Both the position numbers and the translations under genes were made by a program. Of a DNA stretch of 64,000 bases, positions 20,027 through 28,094 are shown piece by piece. Every line of letters begins with the position of its first letter. Position 1 is the stretch's first letter. Origin of the DNA: Streptomyces qaidamensis (GTDB lineage Bacteria; Actinomycetota; Actinomycetes; Streptomycetales; Streptomycetaceae); contig NZ_CP015098.1 of NCBI RefSeq assembly GCF_001611795.1, positions 3,224,001 through 3,288,000 of the forward strand, given 5' to 3'. The notes beneath the pieces are model-generated. The model worked only from the letters and a program-made list of their open reading frames with translations. It did not search any database and was not told where the DNA came from.

Positions 20027-20497
20027 TCACCTACCCGCAGAAGAGCGGTCGCCGGACGACTGATCCACCGGGCGGGCGGCTGCGGCGGCCATGAGGGCCA
20101 GCATCAGGGCGATCACGCCGACGATGATGTTGTTGACTATGGTCCTGGTGGTGCTGACGTCACCTGCCACAACCCACGGCGCAAAGATCGTCCACACGCT
20201 CAGCACGCAAGCGCCCCACGCCATGCTGTGCGAACGCTCGTATGCCCGGCCGAAGCCACCGCTCATGAGGAGGGCGTAGGCGATACCGGTGATCAGGTTG
20301 TTGACCGCCAGGGTGGAAAAGTTGTTGAATCCCGCGATCCACGGTGAGGCCGCGAGATAGAGCCCTGTGATCAGGGCCATGGCCTCGACGGCTTGCGCCC
20401 TCGGGGTGGTCGCGAAGCGTTCAGCCATCTCGTGTCGATTGCGCATTGCGACGATGTCGGGATGGGTTTCCATGTCTGACCGGGGTTGCGTCGCCAT
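20027..20497 (-). CDS. SPW-repeat membrane protein
   Basis: The 156-residue protein has four predicted membrane helices (about residues 38-145) with two SPW-type motifs: LAASPWIAGFNNF and FAPWVVAGDV. The N-terminal 40 residues are polar. SPW proteins are small actinobacterial membrane proteins of unknown function. Start ATG 20497 has an excellent GGAGGAAG ribosome site. It lies inside the interval between the attachment-site copies and is probably accessory. Confidence 0.87.
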   Translation of the reverse strand: MATQPRSDMETHPDIVAMRNRHEMAERFATTPRAQAVEAMALITGLYLAASPWIAGFNNFSTLAVNNLITGIAYALLMSGGFGRAYERSHSMAWGACVLSVWTIFAPWVVAGDVSTTRTIVNNIIVGVIALMLALMAAAAARPVDQSSGDRSSAGR

Positions 20498-20980
20498 TAC
20501 ACTTCCTCCGAATTGTCCGTTATGTGCCCTGTCTGGGAGTGAGTACCCCGTAGGGATGAGGTAACCGTCCTGAGGTGCAAAGTCCGAGGGCACCGCTGCA
20601 AGAGGTGGTCTGTCTGGCCGGGCGAGCCGCCGAGCGCTGGGCTGAGTGCAGCAGCCGCGCACCGCAACCGCTGATGAGCCCGGGCGCCTGGCAGCGCACC
20701 CACCAGCGTCTTAAGCGCCTCGTTGTGGTGCGGGGGCTGGTGAGATCGCTTGTCAAGACCGCATACAGCGACTGACACCCAACACGGGTAGGGGCGGTCC
20801 CGCCGGACGTCAGTGGACGACCGGGCGAGTGCAGGCCTTGTTGGCCGACTCGACAAGCCCGCATGATCGACCTGATAAGGATGAGGTCAGACCTCAAAGC
20901 CCGGATCGGGCACCGGGCGCCACGTTTTCGGGTGTAGAACCCGTGATCACCCACGCGTGGACACCCATAGGGTCGCGGTC
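20498..20980. other. Intergenic region, no gene recognised
   Basis: Nothing in these 483 bases has coding character in any frame. The part next to 20498 should contain the promoter of the minus-strand SPW gene. Confidence 0.5.
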
Positions 20981-21238
20981 ATGTCGAGACCTCTTGCAGC
21001 AGCCGACCACCTTGGCGACCGGGAAGCCTTCAGCGTCTTCCTGGCGCGTCTACGAGCGGACCATGCGGAGAATGGCGCGGAGTGGGAGAACGCGACGCTA
21101 GACGCCTTCTTGGAGGCTCTGGAAGCCTGGGTGTCGGATGCGCCCGGGTGGTACCACAACCATGGGCAGGATCTACCGCCCCAGGGCGACTGGACGTTCT
21201 TCGCTCGCGCCCTGGCTGCCGCCCGGATCTACGAGTAG
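20981..21238 (+). CDS. DUF7660-like small protein
   Basis: The 85-residue protein reads as a single helical domain with the pattern seen in DUF7660 proteins: REAFSVFLARLRADH, WENATLDAFLEALEAWV, then WTFFARALAAARIYE at the C-terminus. These are small cytoplasmic actinobacterial proteins of unknown function, often near mobile or contact-dependent systems. ATG 20981 is chosen because the fold begins just after it; ATG 20957 is also in frame. No strong ribosome site is visible. The family assignment is from memory of the pattern. Confidence 0.72.
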   Translation: MSRPLAAADHLGDREAFSVFLARLRADHAENGAEWENATLDAFLEALEAWVSDAPGWYHNHGQDLPPQGDWTFFARALAAARIYE

Positions 21239-21637
21239 AGGCCGTGCCCCCGACGTGCCCGATGGGACAGCAAGTAGCGGGGAGCCTCGGGGAACAGCCG
21301 AGAGCGAGCCGGGAACGCGCGGCTCAGCGTCTTACCAGCTCAGCCCGGCTCCGCATACGCGATCTTCCAAACTAGCGACGGCTCGGCGCGAAGTCCGGGC
21401 CGGCCAAGGTCAGCCGGCGCCGACCAACAACGACAGAAGCCCACGGCATCTGAGCTGGTCAGAGTCGTGGGCTTCTTCAGTCCCGCTGGTCAGCGGAAGG
21501 GCCGATTGGTACACCGGCTGCTGAGGGCCACACGCGGACCCCACGAGGGCGAGTCGAATGCGTGTCGAAGTCAGACAAGCCGTCACCAGAGCGAGTGACC
21601 GCCCAGGTCAGAGCGCTGTTGCAAGCGAATGCGCGAA
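21239..21637. other. Intergenic region left of the second attachment-site copy
   Basis: No gene is recognised. The stretch holds a hairpin (21435-21476, annotated separately) and an 18-base near-repeat (21553-21570) of 18832-18849, each copy containing the word GTCGAA twice. Confidence 0.5.
21435..21476. terminator. Hairpin with 11-base perfect stem
   Basis: Arms AGAAGCCCACG (21435-21445) and CGTGGGCTTCT (21466-21476) enclose a 20-base loop. It lies 200 bases downstream of the DUF7660-like gene and could end its transcript. T-runs are short on both strands. Confidence 0.5.
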
Positions 21638-21681
21638 GCGCCTTCTAAGCGCTTGGCCGCAGGTTCGGGTCCTGCCGGGGG
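21638..21681 (+). repeat. Attachment-site repeat, right copy (tRNA-Arg 3' fragment)
   Basis: This is a 44-base copy of the 3' half of tRNA-Arg, exactly 2997 bases downstream of the original. The D arm and the 5' acceptor strand are missing, so it is not a tRNA gene. The G-run after CCTGCC has six G here against five in the tRNA. An integrase remnant reads toward it from the right. Confidence 0.85.
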
Positions 21682-21701
21682 GCGCCGCCTCCTAACAGCA
21701 A

Positions 21702-21736
21702 AAACGCCCAGAGGGGATCTCCCCTCCAGGGCGTTT
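21702..21736 (-). terminator. Terminator of the integrase remnant
   Basis: On the minus strand, stem AAACGCCC...GGGCGTTT with an inner GAGGGG/CCCCTC stem is followed by a T-run. It lies 26 bases beyond the integrase stop codon. Confidence 0.75.
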
Positions 21737-21761
21737 CGTGTCTCTGACGGCAACGCCCCCG

Positions 21762-21962
21762 TCACCCGTCGGACAGCAGGTCTCCCAGCTCGTCCAGAGC
21801 AGCCCGCTTCTCGGTCATGTCAGCATGCGCGTAGATGTTCATGGTCACGTCAGGGCGCTGTGCCCAACGATGTCGCGGATGACGTGCGGCGGGATGCCGA
21901 GGCCGAGCAACAGGGGCACGCAGGTGTGGCGGAGGGCGTGGTAGCGGACGTCCAGGCCGAGC
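21762..21962 (-). pseudogene. Tyrosine integrase, C-terminal fragment with a frameshift
   Basis: Read on the minus strand, the fragment gives GLDVRYHALRHTCVPLLLGL, then IPPHVIRDIVGHSAL, and after a one-base deletion near 21865 VTMNIYAHADMTEKRAAL...LLSDG and a stop. These are the H-x-x-R box, the GHS histidine and the catalytic tyrosine of phage-type integrases of actinomycete elements. Everything upstream of the H-x-x-R box is missing. The fragment lies outside the interval bounded by the two attachment-site copies, immediately right of the second copy, as expected if a second element had once been inserted in tandem. Confidence 0.87.
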
Positions 21963-22693
21963 CCCCTCCTACTTGCGGAACGTCCGTTCCCAACCGTCGG
22001 CGGTCGCTACCGTTGATCCATCGTCCTAGCGTTCAGGAGCTCTCGTGCCCATCGTGAAGCACCCCTACGACGCAAAGTTGCACCACGCGGGAACGGTAGG
22101 AAGGCAAGGCAGCTGTTCGTGGCATGGCCGAGTGGCTTGCTCGGAACAGCCGACAAGCAGCTACGAGACGCCGAACGGAACAATGGCTGCTTGCCCTCGC
22201 GCCGAGCGCGAGATCGAAGACCTGTACGGCGAACCGACGAGTCGTCAGCACTAGCGGCCCACTCGGGCACGTCCAGGTCGCGTGCCACAGTCGTGCCAGA
22301 TTGGGCGGTCAGCTCCAGTCCACCACGGTAGCTGGCAGGCGCCGCGCCGACTCGGCGCAGGCGCGGCGGTATTGGAGCAGGTCGGTGCGGGGTCGCAGCC
22401 CTCGCCAGGGTCGATTCGGACGGTGGCGCCGCCAGCCCGGGCGCTAGTGTTGCACTCGGCGGAAGGGCGCTGAAGCTCCCGCTGGGCCGCTTCCGTGAAG
22501 TCATCCGTCGCGTGGGCTGCCGCCGCCGGGCGTGCCCACCGCAGCCTCGGCGACCGAAACGCCGCCATCGCCGCGTACGTCCGATGGCATAACGCCCAGC
22601 CGAGCAGAAGACGAACTTCGCGCCGGACTCACCGATCCGTGCCTGGATCGGTTACCTCATAGGGGCCGCGTGACACAGCTCTACGATCTTCGC
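21963..22693. other. Intergenic stretch of about 730 bases, no gene recognised
   Basis: Frames here are short and lack the usual third-position GC bias. The stretch runs from the broken integrase to the acetyltransferase gene and is best read as decayed element DNA. Confidence 0.5.
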
Positions 22694-23233
22694 ATGAGTG
22701 ACCGAAGCCCTGCTGGCGAGCAGTTGCACACTCCCCGACTGTCGTTGCAGCGTCCGACCGAAGCCGACATCGACGCGATCTTGGCCATTCACCGTGACCC
22801 CGAGACCTGTCTGCACAATCCCTCCGACGCTCTCACGCGGCTCGACGAGGCCGGGGAACTGTATCGCCGCTGGAATGACCAATGGCAGCGGTGTGGATAC
22901 GGGTACTGGGTCGTCCGGCGCCACGGCTCCCCCCAGCAGCTGGGCTTTTGCGGAATCAAGCCCATGGAACTGCAAGGCATGAAGGTCCTCAATCTCTTCT
23001 ACCGCTTCGCCACTTCGGCCTGGGGCCAGGGCTTCGCCGGCGAGGCCGCAACGGCGGTCGCCACCTGGGCGCTCCGCTACGTTCCCGACCTCCCACTCAT
23101 CGCCCGCGTCCGGCCGAACAACATCGCCTCTCAACGCGTGGCTGTGCGCGCTGGACTGACCCGGGCAGAGCACCTCGACGGAACCGGATACGACGGCTTC
23201 GACTGGATCTACGCGGCAAGGCTGCCGAACTGA
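22694..23233 (+). CDS. GNAT-family N-acetyltransferase
   Basis: The 179-residue protein has the GNAT fold: N-terminal LHTPRLSLQRPTEADIDAIL, the acetyl-CoA pyrophosphate loop in SAWGQGFAGEAATAV (about residues 110-124), then IARVRPNNIASQRVAVRAGL, the conserved Asn-rich motif of RimJ/RimL-like enzymes. It should transfer an acetyl group from acetyl-CoA to an unknown amine. ATG 22694 is chosen; GTG 22670 in frame is possible. No strong ribosome site is seen. It is probably an accessory gene. Confidence 0.85.
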   Translation: MSDRSPAGEQLHTPRLSLQRPTEADIDAILAIHRDPETCLHNPSDALTRLDEAGELYRRWNDQWQRCGYGYWVVRRHGSPQQLGFCGIKPMELQGMKVLNLFYRFATSAWGQGFAGEAATAVATWALRYVPDLPLIARVRPNNIASQRVAVRAGLTRAEHLDGTGYDGFDWIYAARLPN

Positions 23234-23403
23234 GGGGCACCGAACGCCGTATACACGGCCGTTCAACGGTCTGCGGTGAGCCCCTGGGGCGGGTCGGGTC
23301 GGGTCTGAGCACCCGTCCGGCCCTTACCTCGGAGGTAATCGCGGCGTGCGAAGCGCGGGGTTACGTTCAAGTCGTCGTACCGGAGCGAGCCAAGGAAACG
23401 GAC

Positions 23404-23757
23404 GTGCCTGCATACGGCTTTGCCCACCTACGTGATCGCCGTCACCACCCTGATGTCCTTGAGTACTTGGAGCACATCCAGGCCACCCTCCACCCGTTTC
23501 ACGGCCGCTTCCTGATCCACGGTCCGCCGGCTGAGGTGGTGGAGGGGAGCTGGCCAGGCAGCATGGTGCTGATTGAGTTCCCCAGTCTGGCCGAGGCCCG
23601 CGCCTGGTACGCGTCCCCCGCGTATCAACAGATCCTGCGGCTTCGGACCGACCACATCGACGGGGACGTCGTGCTGGTGGAGGGCGTCAGTGCTGGGTAC
23701 GACCCGCGTGACCGTGCGATAAAACTCAGGGCAGGGACGACCGGGGGACGGGCCTGA
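23404..23757 (+). CDS. DUF1330 family protein
   Basis: The 117-residue product matches the DUF1330 pattern, a dimeric alpha-beta barrel-like fold: HPDVLEYLEHIQATLHPFHGRFLIHG, then WPGSMVLIEFPSLAEARAWYASPAYQ. The Asp/Glu-x-Tyr and WY positions are typical. The function of the family is unknown. GTG 23404 follows GGAAACG; no ATG is available in frame nearby. The last 15 residues are outside the conserved fold. Confidence 0.82.
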   Translation: MPAYGFAHLRDRRHHPDVLEYLEHIQATLHPFHGRFLIHGPPAEVVEGSWPGSMVLIEFPSLAEARAWYASPAYQQILRLRTDHIDGDVVLVEGVSAGYDPRDRAIKLRAGTTGGRA

Positions 23758-24322
23758 CACGCTGCGCACACACGGAGGCCTTCGCCATGACTGGGCTGTT
23801 CCCCGAGGAACGTCTGGCGGCGATGGACGAGCTCCCTCGACACCTTCGAGGTCGAGCTTTCGGTATTGGGCGAGGATCAGCCGCTCGTTTCACAAGCCCC
23901 GGGTCAGCACCCTGGGGCTTGTGCGTCATCCGCTATGCGTCGCCGGCTCGGGTTTGTCAGGCGTACGAAGATCGGGCATGCAAAGGGCACGACCTCTCCG
24001 CCCACACGACGGGCATCGCCCCCCTCCCCGCCACCTGACGACGCGGATCCGCGGATTCGCATGCGTTCGGCACGGCCTACGCGTCCGCGAGCGCTGAGTC
24101 TGCCGTTCCCCCGGTAGACCTGCCGAGGTCCTGGAGGCGCCACAGCGGCCGCGTACGCCCAAGTTCTGTGTGACGGAGGGAGTTCGTGCCGGGGTCTCTC
24201 GTCGGAGCGGCAGGCGGGAGCCTTGCGCCCTCAGTCCGACGGCATACGCCTCGGGTTCGGTTTCCGGATGGACTCCGGGCCGCCCACCCGGCCTGTCCGG
24301 ATGCCCGTCGGCTCGACGCTTG
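23758..24322. other. Non-coding stretch with a terminator-like hairpin
   Basis: No gene is supported in these 565 bases. A plus-strand frame from 23787 starts well but loses coding character after about 30 codons and may be a remnant. A hairpin (CACAAGCCCC at 23891-23900 with GGGGCTTGTG at 23914-23923) could stop transcription from either side. Confidence 0.5.
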
Positions 24323-25234
24323 TCAGTCGACGGAGGCCATGAAGGCCAGCATCCTGCGGTTCATTTCCTGGGCGTGGTCGATCTGCGGTCCGTGCCCGGT
24401 ACCGGTGATGATCTCGGCGCGGGCGCCCGGTATCAGGCGGGGGACGCGTTCCATCTGCCGTTCGGGGTGCAGCAGGAGGCTGCGCTTGCCGAGCACCAGG
24501 TAGAGCGGCGTGCGGATGCCGGACAGCTCCGCCTCGGTCAGGGGAAGCGGTGCCGGGCGGCGGATGCGGTAGGCGCGGATGGCGGTCCTGATCATCGTGC
24601 GCAGCTCGGGCATGACCAGGACCGGTTGTTCCAGCCAGGCCGCCAGTCGCGGGCGCAGTTTCCTGGGTGCGAAGGTGGCGAAGAGGCCGGCGAAGATCCA
24701 GACGAAGAAGCGCAGCCCGACCTTCTCGAGTCCGCCCGGGTCGAGCAAGGTGACCGAGGCGAGGCGTTCGGGCCGTCGGTGTGCCTGGTTCAGGGCGAGC
24801 CAGCCTCCGTAGGAGGTGCCGACGAGGTGGACGCGTTCGAGCCCGAGCCCGTCGAGCGTCTCGTCCAGCCACTGTGCGGCCCGTTCGGGCTGGTGGATCG
24901 GCTCGCGCTGCACGCTGCGGCCGGGGTCGCCGGGGGTGTCGACGGCGTAGACGGGGCGGTCGGCGCTGAGGGCGGGGGTGTTGGGGTACCACATGGCGGA
25001 GCAGGAGCCCGCTCCGTGTACCAGGACGACCGGGGTGCGGGACTGGGCCGCTTTGTCGGTGGGTCCGTAGCGATACACGTGCGTGGTCCCGAACTTGGTC
25101 TCCACGTCCTGCTCCGCGAGGGCGGGTGGTCCCAGCGCGTAGACGGCGTCGCAGGCGGCGAAGTAGCGGTCGCGCCAGGTGTCGCTCACATAGCGGCCGA
25201 TGTCGGCCTGGGTGCGGGCAGTGGTCTCGGACAC
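24323..25234 (-). CDS. Alpha/beta hydrolase
   Basis: The 303-residue protein has the alpha/beta hydrolase core: VVLVHGAGSCSAMWYPN (oxyanion region), nucleophile elbow LVGTSYGGWLA with Ser in GTSYGG, acid in the LYLVLGKRSLLLHPE region and the catalytic His in ITGTGHGPQIDHAQE. It is cytoplasmic, without signal peptide; the substrate is unknown. GTG 25234 is preferred because GGAGG ends 5 bases before it; GTG 25240 is too close to that site. It is divergent from a TetR regulator gene, and the shared spacer carries an operator. Confidence 0.88.
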   Translation of the reverse strand: MSETTARTQADIGRYVSDTWRDRYFAACDAVYALGPPALAEQDVETKFGTTHVYRYGPTDKAAQSRTPVVLVHGAGSCSAMWYPNTPALSADRPVYAVDTPGDPGRSVQREPIHQPERAAQWLDETLDGLGLERVHLVGTSYGGWLALNQAHRRPERLASVTLLDPGGLEKVGLRFFVWIFAGLFATFAPRKLRPRLAAWLEQPVLVMPELRTMIRTAIRAYRIRRPAPLPLTEAELSGIRTPLYLVLGKRSLLLHPERQMERVPRLIPGARAEIITGTGHGPQIDHAQEMNRRMLAFMASVD

Positions 25235-25270
25235 GGCCACCTCCGGAGGGTATCGGGTTCGTGGTACGAA

Positions 25271-25299
25271 CGTATCACGATGTTGATACGGCTGTATCA
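25271..25299. promoter_or_regulatory. Palindromic operator for the adjacent TetR regulator
   Basis: Three half-sites stand in alternating orientation: CGTATCA (25271-25277), TGATACG (25284-25290) and GTATCA (25294-25299). They form two overlapping inverted repeats, with spacers of 6 and 4 bases. The element lies in the 110-base spacer between the hydrolase and TetR starts, where a TetR dimer would control both promoters. Confidence 0.75.
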
Positions 25300-25344
25300 T
25301 CAAAGGGCCGGCGAGGCAGCAGACGACGAGCGGAGAACAAGCCG

Positions 25345-25962
25345 ATGCCCAAGCGGGTGGACCATGCGGAACGGCGCACCGAGATCGCGGAGGCGCTCGT
25401 CCGGGTCGCCGGGCGACGCGGGCTTCATGCCGTGGGGATGCGCGATGTGGCAGCGGAGGCGGGCGTGTCACTGCGGCTGGTGCAGTACTACTTCGAAACC
25501 AAGGAGAAGTTGCTGCTCTTCGGACTGGAGCACCTGACCGGGAAGTTCGGGGAGCGGCTCGCCGCCCGCATCCGAGCCGCCGGGGACGAGCCGGGGCCGC
25601 GCGCGATGGTCGAGGCGCTGCTGATGACGGCGTTGCCGACGGATGAGGAGAGCCGCATCTTCCACCACCTCTACACCTCGTACGCCGTTCTCGCCGTGAC
25701 CGACCGGACGCTCGCGGCCCAGCCCTTCATCAAGGACCCCGACGCAGCCGAAGGCGCCCTGACCGACATCCTCCGGCAGGCGCAGACCGCGGACCTGCTG
25801 CAGCCCGGCGTGGACCCGCAGTTGACGGCGGCAGGCCTGCTCGCGATGTCCGCGGGGCTCGGCACCAGCATCCTCGTCGGTCAGCGCAGCCCCGAGTCCG
25901 CCTCCGCGGTCCTGGACGACCATCTCGACCGCGTCTTCCGCCAGACCGGTACGGCAGGTTGA
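25345..25962 (+). CDS. TetR-family transcriptional regulator
   Basis: The 205-residue protein has a typical TetR N-terminal DNA-binding domain (residues 9-55: RRTEIAEALVRVAGRRGLH, then MRDVAAEAGVSLRLVQYYFETKEKLL) and a helical ligand domain ending in a BetI/TetR_C_6-like segment. It should repress itself and the divergent hydrolase, through the GTATCA/TGATAC half-sites in the spacer. The inducer is not predictable. ATG 25345 gives the standard N-terminal length. Confidence 0.9.
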   Translation: MPKRVDHAERRTEIAEALVRVAGRRGLHAVGMRDVAAEAGVSLRLVQYYFETKEKLLLFGLEHLTGKFGERLAARIRAAGDEPGPRAMVEALLMTALPTDEESRIFHHLYTSYAVLAVTDRTLAAQPFIKDPDAAEGALTDILRQAQTADLLQPGVDPQLTAAGLLAMSAGLGTSILVGQRSPESASAVLDDHLDRVFRQTGTAG

Positions 25963-26206
25963 CACACAGCCGTTCGCGGTCCTGCTTCCCGCATGCCCCG
26001 TAGCGGGGGGGGTGAGCGCGTGGGACGCCTTCATTGAGGTCACCGGAGCGAGGTGAGCGGCATGCGGGTTCCTCCGTGCGCTCCTGCAATGGCGCACGTC
26101 CCCCGAGCTCTCGCTTTCAGTGCTCCGCAACCACGAAGCGGCCACGAAATCGTCGGGAACGGTCAACACATCTCCATGATGATTTCCACCCGCCCCTCCC
26201 GTACGA

Positions 26207-26554
26207 ATGCTCGGCACGCCGCGCTCGTGCGCGGTCCTGCGGATGCCTGTCCGGGAGGCCGTACTGACCTGCGGAGTCGCGCTGCCGCTGGCCGCGGCGG
26301 TCTGCGGGTCGGTGCTGGTCCCGCTCAGCATCGCGCTCACCGGCGGCTCGGCCGTCCCGGCCCTGGCCGACGGGCCGTTGAGCGCACTGGCCGCCGGGGC
26401 GCTTGTGCTCACGGCCGGGACCGTCGCCCTCGCCGGTCTCCTGGCCCTGTGGAGCGCCGCGGCCATGCCCGGGGGCGGCGAGGGCCGTTTCCTGACCACG
26501 GTCCCCGGCAGGCACTTCCCGCACCCCCGGCGTACGCGCGATCATGGCCGGTGA
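26207..26554 (+). CDS. Small membrane protein of unknown function
   Basis: The frame encodes up to 115 residues with two or three hydrophobic segments (LTCGVALPLAAAVCGSVLVPL, LSALAAGALVLTAGTVALAGLLALW). Codon use has the strong GC3 bias of real genes from about 26240 on. The start is uncertain: ATG 26207 and ATG 26243 are both in frame and neither has a clear ribosome site. The next gene begins 31 bases downstream in the same direction. Confidence 0.55.
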   Translation: MLGTPRSCAVLRMPVREAVLTCGVALPLAAAVCGSVLVPLSIALTGGSAVPALADGPLSALAAGALVLTAGTVALAGLLALWSAAAMPGGGEGRFLTTVPGRHFPHPRRTRDHGR

Positions 26555-26585
26555 ACGGGACCCTGGGCCGTGAAAGGGGCACGAC

Positions 26586-27545
26586 GTGCGGCTGCGCTGC
26601 GCTGTACTGGACGACTTTCAGCAGGTGGCGGCCGAGGCCGCCGACTGGTCGGTGGTCGCGGACGACGTGGAGGTCGTGTTCTTCGACCGGCACATCGACG
26701 GCGAGGACGACCTGGCCGCCGCCCTGGCCGGCTTCGACATCGTGGTGACCCTGCGCGAACGCGTCCCGTTCCCCGGGTCGCTGATCACCCGGCTGCCCCG
26801 GCTGAAACTGATCGTCGCCTCCGGCATGCGGAACTCCGTCATCGACTACGCGGCCGCCGAGGAACAGGGCGTCACGGTGTGCGGCACGGCCAGTTCCTCC
26901 ACCCCGCCCGTCGAACTGACCTGGGCCCTGCTGCTCGGCCTCGCTCGCGGCATCGTCGAGGAGAGCAACGCCCTGCGCTCCGGCGGCCCCTGGCAGAGCA
27001 CCGTCGGTGCCGATCTGCACGGCCGGCGACTCGGGCTGCTCGGCCTGGGGAAGATCGGCGGCCGGGTCGCCCGGGTCGGGCTCGCCTTCGGCATGCACGT
27101 GAGCGCCTGGAGTCAGAACCTCACCCGGGAGCGCACCGGCGAGGTCGGTGTCGAACGTGCCGGCTCGAAGGAGGAGCTGCTCGCGGGCAGTGACTTCGTC
27201 TCCGTCCACCTGGCCCTCGGCGACCGTACCCGGGGCCTGCTCGGTCCGGCCGAACTCGCCCTCCTCAAGCCGACCGCCTACCTGATCAACACCTCCCGCG
27301 CGGCGATCGTCGACCAGGACGCCCTGCTCGACGCCCTGCACACGGGCCGTATCGCCGGAGCCGGCGTGGACGTCTTCGACATCGAGCCCCTTCCCGCGGA
27401 CCACCCCATGCGCACGGCACCCCGCCTCCTGGCCACCCCGCACCTGGGCTACGTCTCCCGCGCCAACTACGCGACCTACTACGGCCACGCCGTCGAGGAC
27501 ATCCGTGCGTTCCTCGACGGCACACCAGTGCGACGGCTTCCCTGA
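26586..27545 (+). CDS. D-2-hydroxyacid dehydrogenase
   Basis: The 319-residue protein belongs to the D-isomer-specific 2-hydroxyacid dehydrogenases. The NAD(P)-binding motif is LGLLGLGKIGGRVAR (about residues 148-162). The catalytic Arg lies in LINTSRAAIVD, the Glu in GAGVDVFDIEPLP and the His in ATPHLGYV. It reduces 2-ketoacids or oxidises the hydroxyacids; the substrate is unknown. GTG 26586 has GAAAGGGG upstream. The adjoining chaplin gene is a separate unit. Confidence 0.9.
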   Translation: MRLRCAVLDDFQQVAAEAADWSVVADDVEVVFFDRHIDGEDDLAAALAGFDIVVTLRERVPFPGSLITRLPRLKLIVASGMRNSVIDYAAAEEQGVTVCGTASSSTPPVELTWALLLGLARGIVEESNALRSGGPWQSTVGADLHGRRLGLLGLGKIGGRVARVGLAFGMHVSAWSQNLTRERTGEVGVERAGSKEELLAGSDFVSVHLALGDRTRGLLGPAELALLKPTAYLINTSRAAIVDQDALLDALHTGRIAGAGVDVFDIEPLPADHPMRTAPRLLATPHLGYVSRANYATYYGHAVEDIRAFLDGTPVRRLP

Positions 27546-27705
27546 CGCGGCCTGCCCCCTTCTGACCGTCCTCATGGCGGAGCGTGCCCGTCCAGGACGG
27601 GTGATCCGGCCATGATCGCCGTGACCACCCGGGTACGGGCGCGTTGAACGGTGAGCACGGCGGCGCCACCTGCAGCCGTGCTCACCGAGTCAGAAGGAGA
27701 ACGTG

Positions 27706-27987
27706 ATGTCTCGCATCGCGAAGGCAGCCGGTGCCGCACTCGGCACGGGTGCCGTGGTACTCAGCGGGGCCGGTCTGGCCGTGGCCGACGCGGGTGCCCA
27801 GGGCGCGGCCGTCGGGTCGCCGGGCGTCCTCTCGGGCAACGTCGTCCAGGTGCCGGTCCACATCCCGGTCAACCTGTGCGGCAACACCGTCAACGTCATC
27901 GGCCTGCTCAACCCGGCGTTCGGCAACGAGTGCGAGAACAAGGACGACCCCAAGAGCCACCCCGGTGGCTACGGGTACGGCCACTGA
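27706..27987 (+). CDS. chpG: Short chaplin (ChpG-type)
   Basis: The 93-residue protein has a signal peptide (to AVADA) and one chaplin domain of about 40 residues: GSPGVLSGNVVQVPVHIPV, then NLCGNTVNVIGLLNPAFGN with the two disulfide cysteines. A 15-residue polar tail ends GGYGYGH. Short chaplins are secreted and polymerise as amyloid on aerial hyphae, lowering surface tension. AAGGAG lies before GTG 27703/ATG 27706; ATG is chosen. The name follows position next to melC2, as chpG stands in S. coelicolor. Confidence 0.92.
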   Translation: MSRIAKAAGAALGTGAVVLSGAGLAVADAGAQGAAVGSPGVLSGNVVQVPVHIPVNLCGNTVNVIGLLNPAFGNECENKDDPKSHPGGYGYGH

Positions 27988-28035
27988 TCGCACGACCCAC
28001 CCCGTGCACGCACGCACCACACCGTGCACGCACAG

Positions 28036-28066
28036 AGAGCCCCGGCACCCTGAGCGCCGGGGCTCT
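28036..28066 (+). terminator. Terminator between chpG and melC2
   Basis: Perfect 11-base stem AGAGCCCCGGC / GCCGGGGCTCT with a 9-base loop, 48 bases after the chpG stop and 29 bases before the end of the convergent melC2. It may serve both. Confidence 0.85.
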
Positions 28067-28094
28067 TCGCATGGGCCGAAAGGCGGTCACCAGG

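Noticed and set aside
21638..21681. Second tRNA-Arg gene
   Set aside because: Only the 3' half is present; the D arm and 5' acceptor strand are missing.
23787..24038. A possible small gene starting MTGLFPEERLAAMDELPRHL
   Set aside because: After about 30 codons the frame runs through a hairpin and loses third-position GC bias; no ribosome site. It may be a remnant but is not supported as a gene.
24170..25537. A 455-codon plus-strand frame over the hydrolase
   Set aside because: It is antisense to the hydrolase, without conserved motifs, and contradicts the codon bias of that gene.
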